DNA of 64,000 nucleotides from Tillus elongatus (GCA_964006375.1 OZ023263.1:138914173-138978172); one strand, 5' to 3'. Numbered from the stretch's first letter, positions 28,103 through 40,530 are shown. Numbers and translations: made by a program. The notes: generated by a model from the letters alone, not told the origin.

Positions 28103-29133
28103 TACGCTATTAGACTTTTTCTTATGGGGATATGTGAAAAGTACGGACTACAAAACTAAGCCTGGCGATTTAACTGACTTGAGGAGAATAATAACGATTA
28201 GGATTAGGTCGATCACGTCTCAGGTGTTGATTAAAGTTAGAAGACATTTTTACTCACGATTAGGATGCTGCCAAAACGTTCAAGGCATGCGTTTTGAACG
28301 TCTCCTACATTAAATTAAGATTAATGTCTTTTTTTCTCTCTCATTGTCAAGAGTGTAACGCGATTAATTATAAATTTTTTAGTGTGTTGTCGCTGAGTTC
28401 GCCAATCAATTGAATTTCTTTTTTTACTGTTAATTTTTGCTATAAATTTAAAAACCATAGCACTTTAGAATAGAGAATAAAGAGATGTTTCAAATGAAAT
28501 ATCGCAAGCTCCTACATCCTATTCAAAATTTTGAGTGTTGCAACTGTCACTCGAAGGGGGTTGAATGTAGAGGTAACGTTTTTACGTTACAGAATGTAAT
28601 TTTTAATCTAAAATGGATGTGTTTCGGGTATTTTATAAATATGGACAATAATTAAGATACTGAATTTATTCCATTTGGCTGTCCCACACTGCACAGATTG
28701 AGACACGAGTGCGACAACTAGAATAAATAAAAGCTTTGTCTGTGAATATATCATGAACATTTTTCGAAAACTTTAATACGGATGTCAATTAGAAACACGG
28801 TTTAAAATTTGTGGTAATTATAGTTTACTCCTCCGCGGTTTGATGAATTTTATTATAGTAAAAACGCTCCGATTGTGCTTGGTAACGAAGTCATTTAAGA
28901 GATTTGCAAAAAAGGTAACGTTCCAAGTTTCATCAGAATCAACGAATTATTCTTTTAAGTGATTGTTCGATACATATAAAAACTTTAACGGGCTATAAAC
29001 ATGGGCTATCGGTTAAAGAAATTTTTCGAAAGTATACTGTCTATTCCTTATGAAATTGCAAAAAAAAAATTAATTTTATTTATTGCTAATAAAGTACATT
29101 AGAAATAGAGTTGTTTTTATATTTTATATACAT
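28101..29133. other. No gene recognised
   Basis: AT-rich sequence without recognisable domains or repeats shared with the rest of the window. Confidence 0.45.
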
Positions 29134-29159
29134 ATTTTAAGATAATGTAAGGCTAGATG

Positions 29160-29243
29160 TATTCTCACCATAATTAGAACCGCAGACCGGTTTCGCTCTA
29201 ATTAGAGCTCATCAGTACGGTATACCAATTACAGCGAGAACAC
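29160..29243 (-). ncRNA. Type I hammerhead ribozyme, intact (array unit 1)
   Basis: On the minus strand: stem I ACCGTA (29221-29216), CTGATGA (29215-29209), stem II GCTCT-AATT-AGAGC (29208-29195), GAA, stem III ACC/GGT (29191-29186), cleavage-site C (29185) and stem I TGCGGT (29184-29179). All six stem I pairs form (one G-U). Outer stem I can extend with TTCTCGCTGTAATT against AATTATGGTGAGAA. Every conserved core base is present. The loopless 3-bp stem III suggests dimeric action. Cleavage is predicted between 29185 and 29184. Confidence 0.88.
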
Positions 29244-29469
29244 GCCTATAAAGTAATACGGCTGTGGTAGCCAGCCTCCTAGAACATTGTGAGATGTACG
29301 ACAGGGTCGCAATCTCGGTACGGAACCAGGTAGTATGTTGTCAAGATAGCTCCAAATAACACAAAATATTATAAAATAGAGAGTATGTACAACCAACTAA
29401 CAATTTTGTAAATTGTCAGCCCTAGACCATTTATTCTTTTATATTGGGACAATGTATGTAAGGCTAGAT

Positions 29470-29540
29470 ATATTCTCACCATAATTAGAATCCCAGACCG
29501 GTTTCGCTCTAATTAGAGCTCGGTATACCAATTACAGCGA
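29470..29540 (-). pseudogene. Hammerhead ribozyme with its core deleted (array unit 2)
   Basis: The flanks match unit 1 (CCGGTTTCGCTCTAATTAGA, then GCTC joined directly to CGGTATACC). Seven bases covering most of CTGATGA and its junction are missing. Catalysis is not possible. Confidence 0.85.
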
Positions 29541-29673
29541 GAACACACACATAAAGTAATACGGCTAGTAATACATATTACCTGGTTCCGCACCGAGATG
29601 GCGATCCTGTCCTACATCTCACAATTTTCTAGGAGGCTGGCTACCATCATAGATGTATTATTTTATAGGTGTG

Positions 29674-30193
29674 CGGCCAGCCTTGACCTATGCATCACCT
29701 GAAGGGGCCACCGCGGCCGCAACACACATCAAGACCCTTCAAACCATCCAGAACAAAATTCTGAGAATGGTTACCGGAGCGCCATGGTTTGTCCGAAACA
29801 GTCAGATTCACTCTGATCGGGAAATGCCTTCGATACTTGAGTTTATAACTCAACTATCGACAAGTCAGTTCGCAAAAGCCGCTTCTCGCCCAAATGCTCT
29901 TCTCCGTAGTGCCACCGACTACGACGAGCAACTTCCACATAAGCATAAGCGTCCAAAGCTTATACTTACCCGCTAACGCCCCCGCGGCAAAAACAGAATG
30001 GAAACATTCATACCCAAAAAGTTATTGTGTGAAATCTCTCCGACGGAGGTATGGACTAGGGTCCGGTACTACCAGGGAGGGTGTTTTAGTGAGTACAGTC
30101 TCACAGTACCTCGATATCCCACAGCACCTACGGGGCCGTGAATGGGGTCTGCATGAGCATTTCCCCCTCCTGTATCCAAAAAAAAAGAAAAAA
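29674..30193 (+). mobile_element. 5'-truncated jockey-type LINE insertion
   Basis: Only the end of ORF2 remains: RPALTYASP, IKTLQTIQNKILRMVTGAPW, FVRNSQIH and DYDEQLPHKHKRPKLILTR, then a stop at ~29976. This is the C-terminal region of jockey-clade ORF2 proteins (IQNKILRMxxxAPWFVRN). A 3' UTR and an A-rich tail (30178-30193) follow. The 7-bp target-site duplication AGGTGTG lies at 29667-29673 and 30194-30200. It sits inside a ribozyme repeat unit. Confidence 0.9.
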
Positions 30194-30200
30194 AGGTGTG

Positions 30201-30283
30201 TTCTCACTGTAATTGGTATACCGTACTGATGAGCTCTAATTAGAGCGAAACCGGTAGCTGGTTCTAATTATGGTGAGAATACA
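30201..30283 (+). ncRNA. Hammerhead ribozyme copy (array unit 3), weakened stem I
   Basis: CTGATGA (30226-30232), stem II 30233-30246, GAA and ACCGGT (30250-30255) are intact and the cleavage-site base is A. Stem I is ACCGTA against GCTGGT, where only the outer pairs remain, so activity is doubtful. Confidence 0.8.
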
Positions 30284-30510
30284 TCTAACTTTACATACAT
30301 TGTCGCTATATTACGGAAGAAATGGACCAGGGCTGAAAATTTACAAAATTGTTAGTTGGTTGTACACAGTCTCTATTTTATAATATTTTGTGTTATTTGG
30401 AGCTGTCGTGACAACATACTACCTGGTTCCGCACAGAGATGGCAACCCTGTGGTACATCTCAAAATGTTCTAGGGGGCTGGCTACCATAGCCGTATTACT
30501 TTATAGGTGT

Positions 30511-30594
30511 GTTCTCGCTGTAGTTGGTATACCGTACTGATGAGCTCTAATTAGAGCGAAACTGGTGTGCGGTGCTAATTATGGTGAGAATACA
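30511..30594 (+). ncRNA. Hammerhead ribozyme copy (array unit 4), G at the cleavage site
   Basis: CTGATGA (30537-30543), stem II 30544-30557, GAA, ACTGGT and perfect stem I pairing ACCGTA/TGCGGT are present. The cleavage-site base (30567) is G, the one base hammerheads do not accept, so this copy should be inactive. Confidence 0.8.
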
Positions 30595-30794
30595 TTTAGC
30601 CTTACATACATTGTCCCTATATTAGGGAAGAAACGGGCCAGGGCTGATAATTTACAAAATTGTTAGTTGGTCGTACACAGTCTATATTTTATAACATTTT
30701 GTGTTATTTGGAGCTGTCGTGACCATATACCACCTGCTTCCGCACCGAGATGGCGACCCTGTCGTACATCTCACAATGTTCTATTTTAAGATAA

Positions 30795-31654
30795 ATTATG
30801 AACGCTGTAAAATATATCTTCTAAAAGGCTTTTAAAGAAAGGATTTCATAAGCGCACAGTAGTTTCTTTTGTTATGATTTTGAGTATCTGTATATTATAG
30901 AGATTGACTGCCATGGCCGGCGTATACGACCGCTAGTGAATTTTGCCACCTCGCCCCGGCAGCCGAACACGTATCACCGCCACTGTAATCACCGGGGAAT
31001 ATACTCATTGTCTATGTTCCGGTGGTCGTGCCTAGCATCGTTCTCTCTATTGCATACGACCGCTGCGAATTTTTAAGTAGCATTGAACCGACCGAAAGTA
31101 TCGAGTAAAAAGCAATTATGTTACATTTTAATGGTTTTGCAATGTTCTATTGTATACAAATCAGTGTAAGTAATAACAAATACAAAATATTAGATGAAAT
31201 AAATTAAGGCAACTTATAAATAATGTCCAATTTTCAACGCCAGTTGCAATCTTTTTAGAACAAGAACTTATTTTTACTATACTATCGTAACACCTCCAAC
31301 GAATACAGAAAACTAACTAATGCCTTACAATATGTACATAACGCATCATATTTCAGTTCAGCACTGCATAACATTACAAGTCCTAACTTGCAACAAACGA
31401 CCGCTGGTACGACCGCTCTGGAGGAGATGGGATAGGTACTTGGTACGCCCACGCCCGAGCAGTCGTATACGTCCCCTTGATTTGGTTTTCAAAAATGTTG
31501 ATCATTATAAGGAAACTAGGCTAATAAGTCTCTGACCGATATTTATGAAGCCGCTATACATACTTTGTCTAGCAGCCAACCTGTTACACACTGTTGAAGT
31601 TTATTCAACTTTATACATTCTGGATTCAAATTTGCTGTTTTTATTTATTTGCAG
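30795..31654. other. Non-coding; repeated TACGACCGCT motif
   Basis: TACGACCGCT or GTCGTATACG-type motifs occur near 30926, 31056, 31398 and 31450. No exon is recognised. The region lies upstream of RhoGEF exon A and is probably intronic. Confidence 0.4.
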
Positions 31655-31752
31655 GGCTATCTGGAAGCGTGGAGAGAAGAAGAAGGTTGCATTCTTGCTG
31701 ACCATCTTCAGGACCTGTTCAGTAACCTAGTGGAGATTCACGTGTTTAACAA
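31655..31752 (+). CDS. PLEKHG-type RhoGEF, internal exon A (DH domain, N-terminal part)
   Basis: This exon encodes a GYLEAW...FNK peptide of 32 codons plus two bases. It is part of the Dbl-homology (DH) domain, which loads GTP on Rho GTPases at the cytoskeleton/membrane. It is preceded by a pyrimidine-rich acceptor ending TTTGCAG and followed by the donor GTATGT. The two left-over bases (aa) join one base of the exon at 40667 to make a lysine codon, which confirms the frame across a ~8.9-kb intron. The motif LADHLQDLFSN matches the LQxLFxNxxxIxxFN segment of PLEKHG DH domains. The preceding exon, which should hold the conserved start of the DH domain, was not found in this window; it may be further upstream. 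Confidence 0.82.
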
Positions 31753-33092
31753 GTATGTGCAAACTATTGGTTACTTTTAGCCATATCCGATAATTTATTC
31801 CTAATTCTGAGATCACATTCATGAAAGTAACAGTAAATTGAAAATGGACGATATGCTTTATTGATGTTTATTGGTATATGTTACCTTGCGAGAGACATTC
31901 AGCCCCGGGTGCAGTTATGAAACCAACAGCCAGTAGGAATAAGGAAACTTAAAATAAAAAAGTATAGTTTAGAATTATATCATACCTTTTCTCTCACTGG
32001 TTTTCCTTCCCCTGATAATTTATTTGTAAAGTGTTTTCGCTGTAATATAATTAACATCACGATTACCTAAATTCGATTAAAAAAAAGTGAAAGAAATAAC
32101 TGAAGGTTCCGCCTTCCTATAGGCTGTTTTCTGAACCCGTGGCTGGATGTACTCTCGGTAACAACCTTAGCCACCACCCCCCACCCCCAGTCTTTTTTTT
32201 AAATTTTTATGTGCGGGGACTTTTATTTGTATTGTTTGATTGTACATCTGCTTTCTAGGAAAAAACCTAACATACGTCTACTGTAGTTATTCCCTTGAGG
32301 ATCGTAATAAAATTAATCTGTGTTGGCGTTGGATTTAACATAATGTGTAAATTAAAATAAATATTTATTTACGTAGGCGCCACCGTTATTTTAAGTACAG
32401 CTAATGACAATAAATAATAACACGTCAGTTTGCCGGCGATTGCTTATATTATCGCTGTTTACTTTCTTAGTAAACTTGCGTTGCAATCTACTTTTTTCTG
32501 TTGCCTTTACTAATCTCTATCAGAAAGCAACACGTTTTATCTTTAGACATAACACTTTCAATGTATTTGATAACTGTGAAGTCCTGGATACGGGATGGCA
32601 TAAAAGTGAGTAGATATGTCAAATCTTATAAATTGTAAAGAAAATCCAGTTTATCATAATATAAAGTTTAGAAGCTGTGGCATCCGATACGTATGCTTCG
32701 AAGAATTCGCAGTCACCATAACACAATAAACCAACCACGGTTCATCATCATCTTAGTCTAAAAGTGTTGACGCCTGTCGTCGCAACTACGACGCTCTGTC
32801 TCCAGCAGATCTTTTCATTTCATTATAGCTTCCGAACTTGATCAATCTGGCAAAACTTTCCAGAAGTGTACTTTTTCCCAATTTTGCCTTTCTCTCAGTT
32901 TCTTTTGGCAAACACCTTTCTTTTATTCCCAACACACTTGTTGATTCCAAAAGCTTTTATTGTTATAATGTTCTGCTCACACAAAATCCAGCTTTTTGCC
33001 ACATACATTATAATGAACATTATCTTTAGGTCCAAGTTAAAATGTAGTATGAAGAGTATTTACATGGAATACTTGCCTTGCCATCGCGATCC
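31753..33092 (+). other. RhoGEF intron sequence, no gene recognised
   Basis: Start of the ~8.9-kb intron between exons A and B. Small open frames here lack recognisable domains. Confidence 0.6.
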
Positions 33093-33250
33093 CCCTTCTC
33101 AATTCTTTGCTACATTTACCATAATCCGCAATAATACTCCCAAGGTAGGTGAACATTTCTACTTAAAACTTTAAGCAGAAATGTTCACGTACCTTAGGAT
33201 TATTATTGCGGATTATGGTAAATGTATCAAATAATTGAGAAGGCCGCTTG
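33093..33250. repeat. Foldback with ~75-bp arms
   Basis: The arm CTTCTCAATTCTTTGCTACA...GTTCACC (33093-33160) is mirrored at 33174-33250, including GATTATTATTGCGGATTATG, with a ~12-bp centre. The downstream 33250-33550 may be an old LINE in reverse orientation, but it is too decayed to assign. Confidence 0.65.
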
Positions 33251-34059
33251 GCGTTATATTCATTTTTGTAATCCTATCCTTGTCATTACTTTTGTTTTCG
33301 TCATATTGATTTTAAGTTTTCTGCTTAACTCATCAATTGGTACACTGAGAGCATCCTTTGCAATTCTTTGCTCTTTTCTTCTTTCAGCGTAGGTACCTCA
33401 TGCAATGGAACCGTTGTGCTCTATTAAAATTCTTGCTGTTTTTTTCTCAGACTATTGTAATTTGTTTATAAATAAATTGAACAATTATGACGATAGTGGG
33501 CATCCCTACTGCACACCTTTTTTATTTTAGCTTCAATTTCTTATACGTTATTATCTTAATTTTGGTTCTTTGATTGTTGTAAATATTCAAAAGAATACGA
33601 CTATCTCTCTAATTAGAAATTTGGTGAATTCGGTTACTGCAAAGTGTGTATCATGTGACTGCGTGATGATTAGAAATTAGAAACCTGTAAATTGTTGTTT
33701 ATAAGAAAACAACAGACTTGTTGAAGCAAAACGTTTTATTATCTCAATTAAATGCCACTTGGGTCACTACATCTAAAGAAAGCAGCAGATATTCCTTTGT
33801 TTAAGTTTTGGCGCAAACGACATTGGTTAACAATATCATTTTTTGAAGAAGAAAAAAACGAACCATAGCTTGTTAGTTAATCTGGTATCATTTTTAAAGG
33901 CTAGAATTCATTACGTAACAATATGGAAATGTTGCCGTTTGAAGATACTTCTTTTGCTTTCCTGGGTATATATCTGTGCAGTCGATTCGTTTTTCCTTTG
34001 CAACTTAATTGTAATATTCGTTGAGGTGATATTTGTGTCAATCTTAATTTTTTCATGTG

Positions 34060-35330
34060 AAGTGATATATGCCACAGATTATCAGATGACATTTAGCTAT
34101 AAGCTTGCTGATGAGGGTGTCTTTTGATAGTTTATTTGTTATATTTCGTGAAAGGCGACATTCGGGATGTCGCGATAGTTGTGCCACCAGATGTGTGTTC
34201 TTGCATCTTAAATAGTTAAAAATTATGTGTCTTTGGAAATATGGAAACATATTTCCAAGTTTAGACGCTCTAGGAAGTAATGAGAATTTGTAAGGAACTG
34301 TTTGACAAGTGTGTAATTTGACACCAAGAGCGTGCGCTTTCTAAACAGCCATGCTCTTGTGATCTAGATAAGTAAGATTGATTGTGATAGATACATTTCC
34401 TATAAGGCAAACAGCTAGTTTCTTAATGGAATCTAAGAGGGTCAAGGTTGTCTTTGAGGCAGTACCCTAGACATGAGAATAATAATCCGACTGTGGACAT
34501 ATCTGTTCTTGATACAGCGTGAGAAACTGCCATGATAAAATAATCTTTTAACCCCAAGCTGAAACCCTAGCTTCTTTGCTGCTGCATTTGTAATATTGGA
34601 AACATGTAAATTTGAGCAAGTATCCTCTCTGAAACTGTTATACCCAGTGTAGAGATGGTTGATTTTTTGGGTAGTATCTTGCTAGCCATCTGAAAACCTG
34701 AGCCTTGTAGTTCACTTTTCCTAGATAATAATGCAATTATCTGCTTTGAGGCATCACACATAACCAGATTTGCAGCGTCCCTGATAAGAGTGTTAAGACA
34801 GGTCATAATTTAGTGAATTGGTTTTTCTCACTGACTAATTGATAAAGAGCTACCAACAGATATTGTGCGAGTCGATGAGAACGAACTGTAACAAGTGGAT
34901 CGCAGATGTGAATCTATTGTTGGCTCTTAACATAAGGTCATTTGTATGAAAAAGAAAACGCGTATGAGCAAAAACGGGATCCCGTGGAACACCCGCATTG
35001 ATGTCCAATGTTTCTGATGAAACAGCATCGACATCAACAGCATGCAGGAAACGCTTCTTCAAAAACCTAAATATCATAGGCATAGTTTGGAAGGCAATCC
35101 ATATAATACAAGTTTATTAAAGGGAGCCACATGCCAGACCCGATCGATTGCTTTAGAAATATCCAATAAAATTGCATGCCCTTCTCTACATTTTGCAGGA
35201 GCAGAACTCCATATATAAGTGACGTATGTGAGATTAACTGTAGAGGGGTTTTGACGAAAGCTGTATTGATATGCATAACATCGATATTAATAACTTTTGT
35301 ATAAATTTGGATAAAAGTGATAGAATGGAA
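34060..35330 (-). pseudogene. Decayed non-LTR retrotransposon ORF2 (RT and C-terminal region)
   Basis: Minus-strand fragments in several frames follow the LINE order: ILLDISKAIDRVWHV (near 35160), INAGVPRDPVFAHTRFLFHT (near 34980, the G-V-P-Q-G...L-F-x-x-x-x-N-D-L motif region) and TNDLMLRANN. Then come QFQRGYLLKFTCF, QSDYYSHVWGTASKTTLTLL and DSIKKLAVCLIGN, then FSLLPRASKLGNMFP near 34260. This matches the RT-to-C-terminus path (YCSHVWGGA..LDSIQRKAVRLI) of insect LINEs. Many stops and frameshifts; the catalytic ADD box is not recognisable. Confidence 0.72.
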
Positions 35331-35365
35331 ATGGGACGATAGGTGCCCACATCGAGCTTCCCTCG

Positions 35366-35615
<250 letters not shown>

Positions 35616-35639
35616 GTTTTGTAACAAAATAAGTAAACT

Positions 35640-36340
35640 TTTATGTTTATACAGAATCAGTTAGTGAGGTAATATGATTAATATGGTGGTGCTCTACAAA
35701 TTTTTAACGGCTTTACTTTAGGAGGTTTAGTCAGTTGTTCCAGTTTCGTTGTTAAAAACCCATTTTAAATTTAGTCCGATATACATTAATAAGCCTGTAG
35801 GGCACAGAGTACATGTGACGAATCGCTAACATAATAAGTACGGTTCTTAAAAGATGAAGAAGGAAAGAGACAGACTGAAAAGAACAAACAACACGATAGA
35901 GGAGAACCCGGATATCCGGATACCCGGCATTGCATAACTGAAATAACTTTTGCACGTATCTGAATTGCACAGACAAAACGGCAATCACAGAAAAGCTGTA
36001 TTGATTATGTGTTTTTTTTAAACTCTGAAACTAGCTAATTTTATTTTCATATTTTATGTGGCAAACCATCTACTTATAATAAACATAACAGCCGTCACAT
36101 ATAAATGAAATTAGACAGTCTTTAATTATTACTGTGTTTGATGACGGTTAGTTAAACAATTTAAATACATAATGCATTGTTTATAATAGCACTTTTAAAA
36201 TGCATGTCTAAAGTGTCGCAAACAAAATGCTGAATTTAATGTAAAGCGATTTGTGCCAGGTAAAGACAAATCATTACTTAATATTTATGCCACAAACTTC
36301 TATCACAGCGTAAGAAAGTTTCTGATGCTGTGCTTCTATT
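35640..36340 (+). other. RhoGEF intron sequence, nothing recognised
   Basis: No coding or repeat features are identified. Confidence 0.5.
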
Positions 36341-36348
36341 CTAAGGCA

Positions 36349-36600
36349 CACCAACGGCCACACCGCGTTGAACACATCAGTGTGTTCACCGAAGCTAAAT
36401 GTTATGTTATGTTATGTTATGTTATGAACACAGTGTGTTCACCAAAGCTAAGCAATGTCTGACGGGGTCAGTACTTGGATGGGTGACCACAGGAAACACC
36501 GAGTGCTTTTGAAAGCCCTCGGGAGGCAAAGGCGAACCACTGAACCACTGAGTACATTTCCTTCGAGAAACAGTAAAACTCAGGTTGAGTTAAACTTTCA
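36349..36600 (+). mobile_element. 5S rRNA-derived SINE (SINE3-like) with internally duplicated head
   Basis: The start ACCAACGGCCACACCGCGTT and CACCGAAGCTAA match the first half of arthropod 5S rRNA. After an (ATGTT)n tract (36397-36426), a second piece gives CACCAAAGCTAAGCAATGTC, GTCAGTACTTGGATGGGTGA and AACACCGAGTGCT, i.e. the A box, intermediate element and C box of 5S. It is not a functional 5S gene: the halves overlap (CACCRAAGCTAA is present twice) and are split by the microsatellite. The tail GGGAGGCAAAGGCGAACCAC looks like a SINE body. Confidence 0.8.
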
Positions 36601-36611
36601 GTATTTAACTT

Positions 36612-36634
36612 TTAGCGAATTTTTCGTAAAACGA

Positions 36635-36724
<90 letters not shown>
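36612..36724 (+). repeat. TA-element copy 7, left stub and (TA)n
   Basis: TTTTAGCGAATTTTTCGTAA is a degenerate left-arm hairpin. (TA)n runs from ~36640 to 36724. Confidence 0.65.
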
Positions 36725-36726
<2 letters not shown>

Positions 36727-36761
36727 TTAGGAATATTGCACTATACTGTAATCACTTTTAA

Positions 36762-36937
36762 ATATACACTTTATTTGTTTGCTGTACGTTTGTGATTTCT
36801 TATTGGTTTGCGCGGACTGCAGTTTCGAACTGTCCCGGTTCATCATGAGTAGCGCGCTGATGATGAACCGGGACGGTTCAAAATTGCAGTCCGCGCAAAC
36901 CAACAAGAAATCACAAACGTACAGCAAACAAATAAAG
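36762..36937. mobile_element. Foldback with a hammerhead-like motif in each arm, inside a TA tract
   Basis: The arms are 36762-36846 and 36863-36937 (ACTTTATTTGTTTGCTGTAC against GTACAGCAAACAAATAAAGT). Plus-strand motif: stem I GCGCG (36852-36856), CTGATGA (36857-36863), extra T, stem II GAACC-GGGAC-GGTTC, then AAAATTGCAGTC, stem I CGCGC. The first G of GAAA is changed to A. Minus-strand motif: GAAACTGCAGTC is intact but the core reads CTCATGA. So each arm has lost one core base. (TA)n tracts flank both sides. Confidence 0.8.
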
Positions 36938-36945
36938 TGTGTATG

Positions 36946-37340
<395 letters not shown>

Positions 37341-38475
37341 TTGGGTGTCACTGGTGATCAGAGGAAAGCACAATAACAAAATGTTTTGTTCCCGCAAAAA
37401 GGCCAAGAAGTAGCAGAAAAAAAAAACTGAAAATTTTATAGTTTTTCTTCTTGAAACGTTAAAGTCGCGATTTGAAACATCACAATTTGCAATTTTCAGA
37501 CAACGAATTTGAAGCAAATACGGATTTTGTCGAAAAAATGTCGTAATAAGTGTGTTTTACAAAGCCCTAAGTTTCAGCTTCAACCATCATTGTCCTTAAT
37601 TTTACTAAAATGTTTTCGGAAAATACATTTCAATAGACCCTCTTTCTGATGCTCGGCAGTAGTTTCCGCTATAGAGTTTATGGGTTAATAGTCTATATTT
37701 TAGCAAATTTTCGTAGAAAAAATTAGTTATAAAGAAGACCGCGACCTATTAATTTTAAAAAGCTTTCTTTAAATGAGCGCGAACTAGAACCCCTAAAAGC
37801 CATATACGGGGTCAGTTTCAGTTTTTGCCTGTTTACACATATACAGGGTGACGCATTTCTACGGTAAAGCTCAATATATCCTCCATTATATATATGAGAT
37901 ATGATATACGTTAATTATAGGGTGTCTCGAACTGTATCTTATAAACCTATTTTGACAATCACACGGTGGTCCCATAAGTCGTTGGTAATACATGCTTTAT
38001 TTTTTTGATAGAATACGCCTTATGTTATTGAATTTTTGTGTTTTCCATCAAATTATAATGCATGTTTGTAAGGAAAAAAATTGATATCGTTTATGAGTTA
38101 TTTCAATTGTTTTGCAACTTTTCACGTTTTTGGCACATTTCAAATACATATAACAAATTGTGATATGGCGTTTTTATCAATAGATAGCGGAGCCCCATGG
38201 AAATGACACATTCAGAGAGCTTTTTGTTTGTATTACTCGTCGAAAAAAATCGAGCTGCCGTATACAAGCACTCTTAAATAGTGGCCGAATTTGAAAGGTT
38301 TTCGCAGAAATGTTTTTAGTATTTCCGTAGAAATCATTTTTCGTAAGATTTTTGTGATATGTTGGTAATGAATAATAAATGTTAAGTAAGTTATTCTAAA
38401 AAAAAGTTGTCGAATTTTTGTGAAAAATATAATTTAGTGTAACATTACTTAAGGCAGTTTAAGTTAAAAAAAATC

Positions 38476-38835
38476 TCGGGACGCAGCAAGTGCGTTATGG
38501 TAGTGAATTTTCATAAAAATGTTTTTATTGCAAATATGTGTGTTTTCTTTTTAAGAAAGCAGACATCAATTTTGGTTACCAGTATAACCTATATAGAAAA
38601 AGCAGGCATCAAATTTGATTACCAGTATAACATATATAGTAAAAACAATGTGCCATGTTTCATCAAAATAACTTGATTGTTTGAAAACGTACAGAAATTT
38701 CCAAAAGTAAACCAAAAGTGTTACTGAAAAAATCCGTTTCCTGGTCAACCTTATAGGTTAATAGCAAATTGAGCTTTTCAAATATGAAGCATTTAATCAA
38801 AATTCGCAACCACAACGCACTTGCTGCCTCCAGAA
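38476..38835. mobile_element. Foldback/MITE, second complete copy
   Basis: ~360 bp with inverted ends GGACGCAGCAAGTGCGTTAT and CACAACGCACTTGCTGCCTC. The interior matches 548-858 in reverse orientation. Confidence 0.72.
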
Positions 38836-39359
38836 TTTCTTAACTTACAAACATGCATTATATTTCGATGGAAAATGCAAAAAAATAAGGCGTTTTCGAC
38901 AAAAAAAAAATTATTTGTATCACCAACGACTTATGGGCCACCCTGTGATTGTCGCAATAATTTTTTAAGATGTAGCTCAAAACACCGTATAATTAATGTA
39001 TACAATATTTTTTCATATCTTGTATAATAACGAATATATTGAACTTTATTGATTTTTTACGAAAATTCGACAAAAATTATATACCATTAAACAATAAACT
39101 CTATAGCTAAGGCTACTGCCAAGCATCAGAGAAAGGGTCTATTAGAAATGAATTTTCTGGAAATATTTTAGTAAAATGAAGGACAATGACGGTTGAAACT
39201 AAGAGTTCGGTGTATGTAAAACATTCTTCTTGAGACATTTTCTTTCCATAGATCGTATTAGATTCAAGTTATTTGCCTAAATGTTGCGAATTTTGACGTT
39301 TTCAATTGTCACTTTGACGTTTTGAGGAAACCCCCAATTTATTTTTCTTTGAATGCCCA

Positions 39360-40200
<841 letters not shown>

Positions 40201-40530
40201 TGTAAAAGAAATTTTTATATATTTTTTCAATTTTGGCCCTAAAGCTGTTTGTGAATAATTATATCTTGTCAGGTGTGTAAATAGCTTAAAGAGGTTCGTT
40301 GGCCAGGAAAATCGGTCCAGTTTTTCTGGAACTTTTAAAGTTTATTTTCGGAAAATGTTGGTACTTTTTGAAACAACAAAGCTATTTTAATGAAATATGG
40401 TACATTGTATAGTACTATATAGGTTATACTGTCAACCAAATGTCCTTCTTGTAAAAACAAGACATATTTGCAATTAAAAACATTTTAACGAAAATTCGCT
40501 ACCATAACGCATTTGCTGCATCCAGACTTT
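40201..40530 (+). repeat. TA-element/MITE right-end copy
   Basis: It contains GTTCGTTGGCCAGGAAAATC and ends CGCTACCATAACGCATTTGC. This links the MITE interior to the TA-element right arm: the two repeat families share ends. Confidence 0.65.

Larger units (their letters stand above)
29146..30782. mobile_element. Retrozyme-like array of ~310-bp hammerhead repeats in inverted orientation
   Basis: Units of ~310 bp face outward from a centre near 29570: two on the minus strand (29146-29565) and about two and a half on the plus strand (29570-30782). Each unit has the ribozyme block plus TTGTTAGTTGG, TTATTTGGAGCTGTCGTGAC and ACCTGGTTCCGCACCGAGAT. The whole array is bracketed by the 12-bp repeat ATTTTAAGATAA (29134-29145, 30783-30794), suggesting it inserted as one piece. 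A LINE fragment (29674-30193) later split one unit. Family knowledge: hammerhead-bearing tandem repeats of this size (retrozymes, ribozyme satellites) occur in animals. Confidence 0.85.

Noticed and set aside
36349..36512. A functional 5S rRNA gene
   Set aside because: The 5S halves overlap, are separated by an ATGTT repeat and carry many changes; it is SINE- or pseudogene-like.
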